Assembly: GCA_012960305.1 (NCBI GenBank)
Contig: DUBM01000019.1
Coordinates: 1-56,676 of the forward strand
Length of the DNA: 56,676 nt
From: Gammaproteobacteria bacterium
GTDB lineage: Bacteria > Pseudomonadota > Gammaproteobacteria > Pseudomonadales > Pseudohongiellaceae
Reading direction: 5' to 3'
Below, in pieces: positions 1-8,581 of this stretch. A program made the translations under genes and the position numbers. The notes under the pieces were generated by a model that was given only the letters and a program-made list of their open reading frames with translations, made no database searches and had not been told where the DNA came from. Numbering within the stretch: position 1 is the stretch's first letter; each line of letters begins with the position of its first letter.

Positions 1-388
1 AATTAGAAGCTTGCTTAACATAGATAATCTCTGACTTTGAATGGTTTGGCATTTACTGGATTTATGATTCTACTATTACTGGGGATAGCTGTCGCTGATC
101 ATAGTCTGAATGCAACCAACATCGATTTAGTCGGTCTGGCACAAACAGGCGTTAAATATATTGTTTATGGTTAGGCTTACCATTTAACTCTCAAGAATAA
201 CTAACCGTTCGTCCAATATAGTATGTATAGGGGGTACGCTGCTCTAACAACAAATTGATATTTTGTCTATTTTAACTAGGCATTTCCTTTTCCGGCAAAC
301 TTTCTACACACGCTTACAAGATAGTATTAAAGAAACATTTTCCTTTATTGATAAGCGCCTAGCCATACTTCAGTAAATTATATATAAA
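1..388. other. Left-end region without a confident gene
   Basis: No recognisable gene lies here. The plus strand has a short open frame from an ATG at 64 to a TAG at 172-174 (36 codons) that begins with a hydrophobic run and has no clear ribosome binding site. It could be a small membrane peptide, the decayed tail of a transporter, or chance. The rest is AT-rich. It is downstream of the minus-strand gene ending at 389 and contains no obvious GC-rich terminator hairpin. Confidence 0.4.
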
Positions 389-1336
389 TTAATCAGGCGT
401 TCGATCAATTACCACACTAACTTTCGCAGGACCCTTCGGGTCAAGCCCTATATAGCTTACTGTGGCAATGTTGCCTCGAAATATGGGACGTATTGCTGCA
501 TCCATATATAAATTTGGTTTTAATGGTCTGATTGCCCCCATATTACCCAGAGATAGCAAATCACCTTCTTGTAATGGTCTACCACGTTTTAGTAGTTGGT
601 CGCGTAAATGCCTTACGCGGTAAATCGGCTCATATGCATCTGTAATCGATCCTTCAGCAAGAATTTCCCCGTTTTCGTTGGTCATTTGGAAACTAAAATT
701 ATTTAGTTTTTCAATCCATTCTGGAGTTGCGCGACTCTCGATAAGATCGCCAATAATTGCGTTTCTAACATCATAATTTGTTGCTATTCCACCAACATTT
801 GAATCACCGTCAGACGGCTGAATTATATCGGGCATTTCAATAAAAGGACGAAAACCGGAAAGAGCCGCAAGAATTTCCAAATCTGTTTCTGCATTGTTAA
901 TAGCATCACTTTTTACCTCTGCTGCAAAATCAGCCTCGACAAAACTCATATTGCAACAATCAACGGAAATATGAGCGCCGCTATTATGTATGCCTTTAGA
1001 GAACATTACTGCGGTAACCGGCCCAGCTAAACCGTTAATAGGTCCATTATCATATTCGCCTTTAGCAAACGTACCAATTTTATACCCTGCAACCTCCCCT
1101 TCCTGTTTAATCAATTCCGCGACATATAAGTCGGCAATTTGGTAGGCAACTTTTTCAGAAATATCACTTGCTCTGATAGCCGAAATCGGTATTGCTTCAT
1201 TAAAATTGATAATGAAACTTTCTGCCAATATTTTTTGATCGGCTTCATTATCGAGATCGAGTTTTTGTGCATGCGAAACCACTGAAAAATGAGCAGATAC
1301 TAATGCTAAAATTGATATGAGTAGTTTAATATTCAT
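389..1336 (-). CDS. Exported 2-keto-4-pentenoate hydratase/FAH-like protein
   Basis: The 315-residue product has a signal peptide (about residues 1-23, ending SHA-Q), so it should be periplasmic. The body resembles the MhpD/fumarylacetoacetate hydrolase fold. Visible features are a GYKIG motif around 84-88, a VEADFAAEV stretch with acidic residues E134 and D136 where the family has its ExE metal ligands, a further acidic IEMPD segment near 166, and a late LSLGNMG segment. Known MhpD-type hydratases act on 2-hydroxypenta-2,4-dienoate in cytosolic aromatic meta-cleavage pathways, so an exported copy is unusual. The ATG overlaps by four bases the stop of an upstream open stretch that lacks a start codon. 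The substrate is unknown. Confidence 0.72.
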   Translation of the reverse strand: MNIKLLISILALVSAHFSVVSHAQKLDLDNEADQKILAESFIINFNEAIPISAIRASDISEKVAYQIADLYVAELIKQEGEVAGYKIGTFAKGEYDNGPINGLAGPVTAVMFSKGIHNSGAHISVDCCNMSFVEADFAAEVKSDAINNAETDLEILAALSGFRPFIEMPDIIQPSDGDSNVGGIATNYDVRNAIIGDLIESRATPEWIEKLNNFSFQMTNENGEILAEGSITDAYEPIYRVRHLRDQLLKRGRPLQEGDLLSLGNMGAIRPLKPNLYMDAAIRPIFRGNIATVSYIGLDPKGPAKVSVVIDRTPD

Positions 1337-1506
1337 CTTAATGCTCTCGAGTTTCTTATTGATTCAAGAGATCCACTATCACTCTCGTAATTTTCAAGAA
1401 TATAATCGCTTATTTTCTCAAATCCTTCATCTTGTGCATTATTATCTATCTCAGTATGAAGATCTGTTGTTTTACATTTTATGAGCTCTCTGTATAGACG
1501 AATTAA
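1333..1506 (-). other. Startless open stretch, possible gene remnant
   Basis: On the minus strand 57 sense codons run from a stop at 1507-1509 to a TGA at 1333-1335. They have protein-like composition (many D, E, K, S) but no ATG, GTG or TTG. The TGA overlaps the ATG of the downstream hydratase in an ATGA junction, the arrangement expected for translational coupling. It may be the 3' remnant of a lost upstream gene. Chance is a real alternative in AT-rich DNA. A TTAA tetranucleotide repeat lies at its upstream edge (about 1501-1516). Confidence 0.22.
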
Positions 1507-1520
1507 TTAATTAATTTTAT

Positions 1521-2669
1521 TTAGTTGTTTTCGACATTTTTAGTGACAAGCTTTTGAACGCGCCAGTTAATCAGTTCAGCAACCCAGATCTCGTCTTCAG
1601 ATGGACAAGCGATACCATGGATCCAGCCGAATTCACCTAAATTACGACCCGGCTGACCATAAACTCCGAGAACTACGCCTTCGAGCGACACTTTGTATAT
1701 GCGGCTTGGGTAGATATCGCCAATAAAAAGCACAGGGTTTTCTCCCTGCGTCATGCACAAAGCATCGGGTGCTCCCGGCGCCAGAGAACCGGAAGTGCCA
1801 TTAGGGTTTTCTTGACCATAAGTGATTTTTCCTCGAGATACGTCGACGGGCACGTCCACTACAAATTCGCGGATGTAAATACCGTCAGCACTAAATACTT
1901 GCACTCGACGATTGCCTCTGTCTGCCACATAAATTTCATCGGCGGGAGAAACAGCTATACCATGTGGGGTATCAAACTGTCCTGGCCCAGAACCCAATGA
2001 ACCCCAGCTAGTCACCCACTCACCCCGAGCATTTACTTTGCCTACCCTTGAATTAATATAACCATCACTAAAGTAGGAATTACCCTGTGAATCCCAGGCA
2101 ACATCGGTAGGCTGATTGAATACGTTATCTCTGTGGATCGGAATAGGCCAGCGTGGATTGTTTTCTTCTGGAATTTCAACGTCCACACCCATGCGTTGGA
2201 ACCTTCTAGCCATGACAGTTTCATAATCCGGTGGGACCTGAATATGTGAGGCTTCTCCCTTACGACCGAAGACCCAATCGACATGACCTTCAGGTTTGAA
2301 ACGAAGGATCATGTTAGATCCCTTATCAACTACCCATATATTATCTTGAGGGTCTATTCGAACGGCGTGTGCATAAGACCAGGCATTCAGATTTTTACCA
2401 ATCTCGCGCACAAAGTTTCCTTGCGCATCAAACTCCAAAAGTTGCGAGGCAGAAGCCATGTATGCAGGTCCCACAGAGTTGCCGCGTGAGAAAACGAAAA
2501 CGTGCCCATGAGAATTCACTGCCACACCAGCAATCTCACCGAAGTGAATGTCATTAGGTAGTTTTAACGGATTAGGGACCGACTCAAACGGCAGTTCAGG
2601 CGGCATTTGGGCAAATATTGAATTAATTGAAAGAGTGACGACAAAGATCGAGAGTAATAGACGTTTCAT
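1521..2669 (-). CDS. Exported PAL-like NHL-repeat beta-propeller
   Basis: The 382-residue protein has a signal peptide (residues 1-20, SIFA-Q) followed by NHL repeats. It resembles eukaryotic peptidyl-alpha-hydroxyglycine alpha-amidating lyase, which cleaves alpha-hydroxyglycine peptides to an amide plus glyoxylate. Residues matching the PAL zinc and catalytic set can be picked out by order and context: R62 (FSRG), H101 (YAHA), Y204 in SDGYINSR, H236 (TPHGIAV) and H351 (WIHGIAC). All three presumed zinc histidines are present, so it may be an enzyme and not only a scaffold. Its bacterial substrate is unknown. A PHM-like protein at 11232-12764 would be the matching other half of an amidating system. 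The family call is good and the reaction is inferred. Confidence 0.8.
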   Translation of the reverse strand: MKRLLLSIFVVTLSINSIFAQMPPELPFESVPNPLKLPNDIHFGEIAGVAVNSHGHVFVFSRGNSVGPAYMASASQLLEFDAQGNFVREIGKNLNAWSYAHAVRIDPQDNIWVVDKGSNMILRFKPEGHVDWVFGRKGEASHIQVPPDYETVMARRFQRMGVDVEIPEENNPRWPIPIHRDNVFNQPTDVAWDSQGNSYFSDGYINSRVGKVNARGEWVTSWGSLGSGPGQFDTPHGIAVSPADEIYVADRGNRRVQVFSADGIYIREFVVDVPVDVSRGKITYGQENPNGTSGSLAPGAPDALCMTQGENPVLFIGDIYPSRIYKVSLEGVVLGVYGQPGRNLGEFGWIHGIACPSEDEIWVAELINWRVQKLVTKNVENN

Positions 2670-2748
2670 TTATCACCTTTTGTTTTCAATAGCGATAACT
2701 ATAGTTGTAGATCAGAGAATGTGGCGTATAAAAGGGTAAATTTTTTTC

Positions 2749-2766
2749 GCCGAACATTTTTTCGGC
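2749..2766. other. Hairpin between the DUF6152 and PAL-like genes
   Basis: GCCGAA (2749-2754) and TTCGGC (2761-2766) form a perfect 6-bp stem with a 6-base loop. A run of seven T lies on the 5' side of the plus strand, which is the wrong side for a plus-strand terminator. On the minus strand the stem is followed by an A-rich, not T-rich, tract. It is therefore not a standard terminator for either direction and may be an mRNA processing or stability hairpin. Confidence 0.35.
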
Positions 2767-2834
2767 AAGGTTCACTATCACTTCTTAATTTATGTTTTTA
2801 TCAAGAAGCACCCTAACACCTTCTTTATTTTTAA

Positions 2835-3257
2835 CTACTCAGTAGGGTCAGCACCGTCTGATGGTGCTCCGGTTCCTGAAGAGCCGGCAAAGAGTCTACG
2901 CCCATCGGGAAAGGTAACTTCCCGGCCATTGGCTTTGTTGGTACCATCAATAGCGTGATAACCCAGAACCACTAATTCGATTCCCGGCAATACCGAATCT
3001 TTTCTCCATCCCCTTCGGACCAAAGCGCCAGGCGGGCCAGCTTCAATCATCCAGACTTCTTCCTCTCCGTTTTCATTGACAACTGCAAGGTGCAGCCAAG
3101 CGTGGGGATTAATCCATTCCATCCGCACGACTTTGCCACGTAAATTGATTGGCTTGGTTGAATCAAATTCGCCCGAGAAGGCGTGGTGTGCCTGAGTCGA
3201 TGTAAAGGCAAAAAAGAACATACCCAAGGCGCCGATTAAACTCATTAGTAAACGCAT
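2835..3257 (-). CDS. Exported DUF6152 family protein
   Basis: The 140-residue product has a signal peptide (about residues 1-23, ending TQA-HH) followed by the HHAFSGEFD start typical of DUF6152. It continues with a small beta-rich domain carrying the segments WINPHAWLHLAV and WMIEAGPP, then a flexible Gly/Ser/Asp tail. The family function is not established. The conserved mature N-terminal histidine pair and the PHAW segment could bind a metal, but that is only a guess. It lies 46 bp downstream of the VOC fusion gene on the same strand and probably shares its transcript, which suggests the two work in the same compartment. Confidence 0.8.
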   Translation of the reverse strand: MRLLMSLIGALGMFFFAFTSTQAHHAFSGEFDSTKPINLRGKVVRMEWINPHAWLHLAVVNENGEEEVWMIEAGPPGALVRRGWRKDSVLPGIELVVLGYHAIDGTNKANGREVTFPDGRRLFAGSSGTGAPSDGADPTE

Positions 3258-3303
3258 TCGCTTTACCTCTTAAACCGTTATTTGGTGAATTTTAATAATT
3301 TAA

Positions 3304-5082
3304 CTATTCCTCATTAGCAGCTGCTTCTGCTTGGCGTGCATCAATCGTGCGAGCAGCACTTAATGTATTGGTCATTCCATAATTTCCTTCATGACAGGCA
3401 TATTCTACAAGTTCATACTGACTGTCATCTCTTATGAAGTTGAACATGCCGGTCCAAGGTTCAGTCCATACGGCAGGATCCTCTACCGTGAATTGATATT
3501 CCAGTGTGGTGGGACCTGTCCGAGTAAATCGTTGAGTTAACTTCATTGCTTCACTGGATCCAAGATAAGATGTTCTGCCATTCAGATTCCTCACTTCTAT
3601 AACCAGTGTGTCACCTTCCCAACGACCGTGGGAATCACCCAGCCAAGTTTTTAAACCTTCGCCAAAACCTTCTCGTGGTTCGGTGGAAATGATTCGGGTT
3701 TCGTGAATCATTTCTTTTTGAATCGCCACGTTGCCAGGGCTCTGCAGAATCTGCAGCCCATTGTTATAGATGCTTGGCATCATCATGCCAACTGGACCTC
3801 GAGTAATGCACCTTACATAAGTTCCCAAATCTACCGGTGTTCTGGCTCGCTGTGGCGGAATTCTTGGTGGGGCATCAGCAACCGCTGCTTTGTATTTCGC
3901 AGTCGTTTCTGGTAGTTGGCCGTTAGGAGGGTCGATTACCATGGCTACCTGAGTGGAAGGAGCCGACTTAACATAACCCAGCGTGGTGTCTCGCCATTCT
4001 CTGTCGTATCCCCAAATGCTACTTAAAGTTCCACGTTCTCGACGCGCCGCCGCTTCTTCCGGTGTTAATTCATTCGTTCCCGCCACGTCGATCCCGCGCT
4101 GCAAGGGAATGCCATGAGCGGCGTCTGCTGTCCATATACCTTGTAAATCCGGCTCGCCCCACGGAGTTCTGGGCACTACGTAGAGTTCCGCAGATTCGGT
4201 ACTCCCAGCTGCAACGACTTCTCTCTCGATTCCTGCCCAACCGGATTCAACAACCGCTATCATCACGCCATCTGGTCCGAGAATAAAGGCTTGCTTGGCA
4301 GAAGAACGAGCGTTATCCGGTACCATGGGGTCCTGACGAAATTCCACGGCGAGTCGATTCATTTGCACCGCGGCCTCATCCAGGTCGGCTACCTCGAAAC
4401 CAATATGATCGATTGTGCGACCTTGCGTGATGCCCGGGCGACCATCGGTGTACTCGGTAGCAAGTAGCCAGATATCGTCAAAGAGCACACCGTCCAGCAT
4501 TCCCTTCAAGCTTGCCGGTTCGCCGCCAAGTACCTGGCTGTACCAATCAAGAGCTGCGGTCGGATCGGTTGAATTCAGATGGATGTGATGAAAGCCGAGC
4601 AAATCTTCATCTTGAACTAATTCTATTTTCGTTCCCCAGGGGTCAGTAATGAAAGCGATTTTAAAAAGGCCTGGAATATCACGAACCAGGGACCCGTCTT
4701 CGAAGCGCAACAGCCTAACCCCAGATCCACGCACACCGACGGATTCGAGCTCAGCCATTTTTGCGTCCAAATCGGGAATGGAAAAAGCAATGTGATCAAC
4801 ACCGGTACCCTGACTCCCGCCTACAGTTTGGCCCAGGAAAAATTCGATTTCCGTATTGGCGCAATTTACAGCATCTGCTCGGCCGGCTATGGCCTCGCAG
4901 TTTAAGTGTTCTTCGTACCAGCTTACTGCTTCACTGGTATTGGATAATGCAATATGTATGTGGTGCGATGTTGCGGCACTGACTGCAAATGGGAATACCA
5001 GGCAGGATAAAAAGATAAACAGCCTACTGCCAAACTTTGTGGTATTGGTGAAAATTGTTGTGAATGTGGTACGACGCTTCAT
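3304..5082 (-). CDS. Exported double-VOC protein fused to a PDLQGIW-type domain
   Basis: The 592-residue protein has a long signal sequence (about 1-37). Two glyoxalase/VOC modules follow, roughly residues 38-158 and 163-282. Candidate metal ligands are H41/H43, H97 and E154 in the first and H166/H168 and H226 in the second, where the usual final glutamate is less clear. The C-terminal part (about 303-592) begins TPWGEPDLQGIWT and belongs to an exported family common in marine proteobacteria and acidobacteria with no established function. A VOC pair fused to this domain is unusual and hints that the C-terminal domain binds or converts a small ring or dicarbonyl substrate. It is followed after 46 bp by the DUF6152 gene and preceded by a stand-alone relative of its own C-terminus. 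Confidence 0.75.
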   Translation of the reverse strand: MKRRTTFTTIFTNTTKFGSRLFIFLSCLVFPFAVSAATSHHIHIALSNTSEAVSWYEEHLNCEAIAGRADAVNCANTEIEFFLGQTVGGSQGTGVDHIAFSIPDLDAKMAELESVGVRGSGVRLLRFEDGSLVRDIPGLFKIAFITDPWGTKIELVQDEDLLGFHHIHLNSTDPTAALDWYSQVLGGEPASLKGMLDGVLFDDIWLLATEYTDGRPGITQGRTIDHIGFEVADLDEAAVQMNRLAVEFRQDPMVPDNARSSAKQAFILGPDGVMIAVVESGWAGIEREVVAAGSTESAELYVVPRTPWGEPDLQGIWTADAAHGIPLQRGIDVAGTNELTPEEAAARRERGTLSSIWGYDREWRDTTLGYVKSAPSTQVAMVIDPPNGQLPETTAKYKAAVADAPPRIPPQRARTPVDLGTYVRCITRGPVGMMMPSIYNNGLQILQSPGNVAIQKEMIHETRIISTEPREGFGEGLKTWLGDSHGRWEGDTLVIEVRNLNGRTSYLGSSEAMKLTQRFTRTGPTTLEYQFTVEDPAVWTEPWTGMFNFIRDDSQYELVEYACHEGNYGMTNTLSAARTIDARQAEAAANEE

Positions 5083-5157
5083 GGTGCGAACCCCCGATTG
5101 GTTAGTATTCTTTTTTGTTGTGCTGTTAGGTTAATCTGTATTCTCGGTGTATCCGTT

Positions 5158-5982
5158 TTACTCTTCTTCTTTCTTCATTAAATGGCCATACAAAATCTCT
5201 TCGGAGAATTCGACACATTTATATTCAACTACTCGTGCGTTGGTTTCCAGGCGTCGGTAAATTGGCATGCGAATTTGCCAAGGTCGAGTGAACACCGTGG
5301 GATCCTCTATAGTGGCTTCATATAACAAGGCATCCGGGCTAATGGGTGTGTATCGTTCGGTCACCCTTAGCGCACTGCTAGCAAAATTTCCTGCGCGATC
5401 GAACCAGGCCTCACCATTAAATCCCTGCGCATCGACTACCAGGGTATTGCCCTCCCAGCTACCATGCGAACGGCCCATCCAGGTGTCCAACGGCGGTGGT
5501 TCAGGGTTTTCTTTATCCATATGAATGGTGCGATTCGCCTCAGCAAAACCGTACACAATCATAATCTTGTCTGTCCCTTGCAATACTTGAAAAGGATGGG
5601 GTAGATAGGTTGCTCGGGGCACGCCGGGAAGATAACACTTGGTTTCAGGATCTGCTGCCAGTCGGTTGGTCCAGTTCTCCTGTTTCTTTCCCAGCGCCCA
5701 TTCCTGGTAGGGAATCTCTCCACCTATCACTACGCCTTGCCCTGGAGGAACTGAACCTATAGCGCCCATTACTGGCAGTCCAGCACTTGCTTCATGGTCC
5801 TGAAGATCCCAATGAGCGGTTCCAATAGCCTGCCAGATTCCGTTGAGATCGGGGTTGCCGTCCCAGGTTTTTTCAGGTTCATAGTTGCCAATTTCCTGGG
5901 CAATTATTGAATTACCTGCCGTTAAAGTGGCAAGAAACACCAGGACTGGGAGGGTTATAGTGGGCTTAAGTCGGATAACCAT
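5158..5982 (-). CDS. Exported PDLQGIW-family protein
   Basis: The 274-residue product has a signal peptide ending near residue 28 (NSIIA-Q). The mature protein starts with the family hallmark GNPDLNGIW and ends with the conserved pattern EATIEDPTVFTRPW followed by an EYKC segment. The same pattern occurs in the C-terminal half of the neighbouring VOC fusion (3304-5082) and in the pseudogene at 45707-46712, so these are paralogues. The aromatic and tryptophan-rich motifs suggest ligand binding, but the function is not known. It is the first gene of a five-gene minus-strand run reaching position 389, with 75 bp to the next gene. Confidence 0.72.
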   Translation of the reverse strand: MVIRLKPTITLPVLVFLATLTAGNSIIAQEIGNYEPEKTWDGNPDLNGIWQAIGTAHWDLQDHEASAGLPVMGAIGSVPPGQGVVIGGEIPYQEWALGKKQENWTNRLAADPETKCYLPGVPRATYLPHPFQVLQGTDKIMIVYGFAEANRTIHMDKENPEPPPLDTWMGRSHGSWEGNTLVVDAQGFNGEAWFDRAGNFASSALRVTERYTPISPDALLYEATIEDPTVFTRPWQIRMPIYRRLETNARVVEYKCVEFSEEILYGHLMKKEEE

Positions 5983-6408
5983 TAGTGAGCCCCTTCTTTG
6001 TTATTGTTGATATATGAATTACCTAGTTTGGATTCTCCCAATTAGCGTGCTAAGGGTCAAGTAGCGAAAGGGCCCAGAATCTTGAGTATGTGCGCTTTAA
6101 GATAAAAAAAAGGGGGAGTAGAGGAAGTCTATGAGGCGGCTCTCGATAGTAACTAAGCGGCTGCATGATAAACAATAGAGTAGAATCGAAATTGATTCCG
6201 GCTCCAGGTTCTCAACTATTCATTCAGTAATATTTAAATCTCTTTAATCTCATTTAGCAAATATCTCTCAAGCTCAGTAAATACGGTATTACTGAGTTGT
6301 CTATTGTCTAAATTTATTTATATCTATATCCATATCCATATCCATACACTACAATCTATGTGTAATTGGTATATAAATACCTCAAAAATCGCTGAAAGGA
6401 GTTAAGTT
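5983..6408. other. Divergent intergenic region with short ATATCC repeat
   Basis: This 426-bp gap separates the minus-strand exported cluster from the plus-strand HD gene, so it must hold promoters for both. A tandem ATATCC hexamer is present three times at 6326-6343 inside a TA-rich stretch. A strong ribosome binding site (AAAGGAG) precedes the ATG at 6409. No open frame of substance or GC-rich hairpin was seen. Confidence 0.5.
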
Positions 6409-7197
6409 ATGGATCGCCGATCTTTCCTAAGCAATATGAGTGCCGCCACGGTTGCTTCCATCGCCGGGGGTGCTACGCTGAGTGCTAAAGCAGATGCCCT
6501 CGAGGACGCCATGAGCATTGAGCTCGATAAGCGCATAGCTACACCAGACGCGTTCTGTAATATTTATCCTACACCCGAACCAGTCGCAGGAGATACTAGA
6601 CCCTGGTATCAGCATGACGATCCTCGTTTGCCAAAAATGCCAGAAGCACCAACTTTAATCGATTTTTTTAAATTAAGATTCCATCCGGCAAACCATGTTT
6701 TACAAAGTGCTCGACTAGCTAAAATTAATGGTATGGAAGAAAAGATTATTCTTGCCTGTCTGCTCCATGATATTTGTGTGGGTAATTTCATCAGAACAGA
6801 TCATGGCTATTGGTGCGCACAGATGGTTGCGCCATATGTGGATGAAGAAATAGCCTGGGCAATTGAGAAACATCAAGCACTACGGTTTTTTCCCGACGAA
6901 TCAGTAGGCTATGAATACCCTGAAGCATACATCCGATTCTTTGGGGCTGATTACAAACCCGAACCCTATCTTGTAAAAGCCTGGGAGGAAGCAAAGAAAC
7001 ATCGTTGGTATATGACTTCTCGTTTAATTACGTTAAACGATCTCTACTCGTTTGAAGAAGGTGTAGTAGCAGAAGTAGATGATTTTACGGATATCATCGG
7101 GCGACATTTCAAGCAGCCTAAAGAGGGTCTGGGTTTCGACGGGTCGCCTGTTGCACACATGTGGCGCAGCATGATTTGGCCAAATAATTTTCTTTAG
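6409..7197 (+). CDS. Tat-targeted HD-domain protein
   Basis: The 262-residue protein opens MDRRSFLSNM, a twin-arginine signal with a hydrophobic stretch to about residue 28, so it is probably exported folded with a metal cofactor. The core has HVLQSARLA with H96, LLHDI with H120-D121, then H132, H155 and a late aspartate near NDLYSF. The H...HD...H...H...D order and the HxLQ-A helix recall HD-type di-iron oxygenases such as PhnZ and myo-inositol oxygenase as much as HD phosphohydrolases. The substrate is unknown. A near-consensus AAAGGAG site supports the chosen ATG. It stands alone on the plus strand and is convergent with the CoA-transferase gene. Confidence 0.68.
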   Translation: MDRRSFLSNMSAATVASIAGGATLSAKADALEDAMSIELDKRIATPDAFCNIYPTPEPVAGDTRPWYQHDDPRLPKMPEAPTLIDFFKLRFHPANHVLQSARLAKINGMEEKIILACLLHDICVGNFIRTDHGYWCAQMVAPYVDEEIAWAIEKHQALRFFPDESVGYEYPEAYIRFFGADYKPEPYLVKAWEEAKKHRWYMTSRLITLNDLYSFEEGVVAEVDDFTDIIGRHFKQPKEGLGFDGSPVAHMWRSMIWPNNFL

Positions 7198-7335
7198 GTA
7201 TGAAATTACGATCATCAATGATTAAATTTCATTCTACGATAATTTTGTAAAGATATTGGAATTAAGAAGGGAACTGGGTAAAGGTGATTAGTCTTCTTTT
7301 GAATTAACGAGCTTTGTATCGACTTAAGCCCTTGT

Positions 7336-8520
7336 TTAAGAAACGACTCCTCGAGCCCGCAACTTCTTAATTTCCGAAGCCTCTAACTTTAGGCTTTGAG
7401 CCAATATTTCATCGGTATGCTCTCCGAGATTGGCCACCCAGTTGGATGCAGAATTATCGAAGTGAGCAAATTTTGCTGGTATATTCTGTATCAGAAAATT
7501 CCCAAGTCGTTCGTTAGAAACAGATGTGAATGACTTTCGCTCTAACACTTGTGGGTGAGAAAATAGGTCTTCTACCTGAGTATAGATGCTGCAAGGAACC
7601 CCAGCTAGATTCAGTGCTGCTTCACATTCGCGTGCGCTAAGTGTAGCAGACCAGTGTTCAACTTCGGTTGCTAACAGTTTAAAGTTTTCCGCTCTCGGTC
7701 CTCGTACAAAACGGGGATCAGTTAACAATTCTGGACGGTTTAGTGCCACAGATAAACTCTGCAGATTTTTATCGGACACTACGCAGAGCATCACGAAACC
7801 GTCTTTCACCTTTACTGGATGGAATTGTCCAATTACCGCTGGCTCATCCATCTGAGCAGCCTGGATGTGCGCCGGAATCAGGCTCATCATAGATTCCATC
7901 ATGCTTACATCGATGTGTTCGCCTATTCCATTGCGCTGGCGTCCAATCAATGCGGTTTGGATGGATCCGAATGCGTATGTGCCGGTAAGAATATCGGCCA
8001 CCATGATATCCCAGGTGGGTGGATGAAACTCATCATCGGGTTGAGCGTGTGTATGGGCACTGTCAAAACCGCTTGCTGCATGAACAATAGGTGCGAACGC
8101 AGCACGGCCGACATGAGGGCCTGACTGACCAAAGCCGGAAATTGAACAATAGATCAAATCAGGTTTTTGCGGCTTGAGACTTTCATAGTCCAGGCCAAAC
8201 TTGCTCATAATGCCAGGGCGAAAATTCTCAATAACGATATCAGCATCGATTATTAGTTCTCTGACTAATTCCTGCCCCGAGGGGTTTTTAAGATCGACAG
8301 CGATGCTGCGCTTGCCCGCATTAAAGTGAGCGAACACAGGGGTGATTCCACCAATACCCCGAGTGAGATCACCAACCTTAGGAGTTTCAACTTTAATTAC
8401 TTCCGCACCGCAGTCCAATAAGAAACGCGAGCATATGGGGCCTGCAAAAACAGCAGAGAAGTCTACGACCTTATAGCCGTCGAGAGGCTTTTTATTATCG
8501 ATTTTAGTACTCATCAACAT
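7336..8520 (-). CDS. CaiB/BaiF family III CoA-transferase
   Basis: The 394-residue cytosolic protein fits the class III CoA-transferases, which move CoA between carboxylic acids through an aspartyl-CoA thioester. The N-terminus has the family pattern GYKVVDFSAVFAGP, followed by VIKVE, NAGKRSIAVDLK and VIENFRPG. The likely nucleophile is D176 in VADILTG. Length is typical (about 380-410). M3 could equally be the start. The acyl substrate cannot be read from the sequence. It is followed downstream by no partner gene and preceded by a PD40 propeller on the same strand 62 bp away, so a catabolic operon is possible but unproven. Confidence 0.88.
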   Translation of the reverse strand: MLMSTKIDNKKPLDGYKVVDFSAVFAGPICSRFLLDCGAEVIKVETPKVGDLTRGIGGITPVFAHFNAGKRSIAVDLKNPSGQELVRELIIDADIVIENFRPGIMSKFGLDYESLKPQKPDLIYCSISGFGQSGPHVGRAAFAPIVHAASGFDSAHTHAQPDDEFHPPTWDIMVADILTGTYAFGSIQTALIGRQRNGIGEHIDVSMMESMMSLIPAHIQAAQMDEPAVIGQFHPVKVKDGFVMLCVVSDKNLQSLSVALNRPELLTDPRFVRGPRAENFKLLATEVEHWSATLSARECEAALNLAGVPCSIYTQVEDLFSHPQVLERKSFTSVSNERLGNFLIQNIPAKFAHFDNSASNWVANLGEHTDEILAQSLKLEASEIKKLRARGVVS

Positions 8521-8581
8521 CCTTGCAATTAAGTATCGGAGAAAGTTATTAAGCCTTCAAAATTTGATTCGTAAGATTCAA

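Noticed and set aside
2042..2284. Minus-strand frame inside the PAL-like gene
   Set aside because: It overlaps a well-supported gene in another frame and has no family features.
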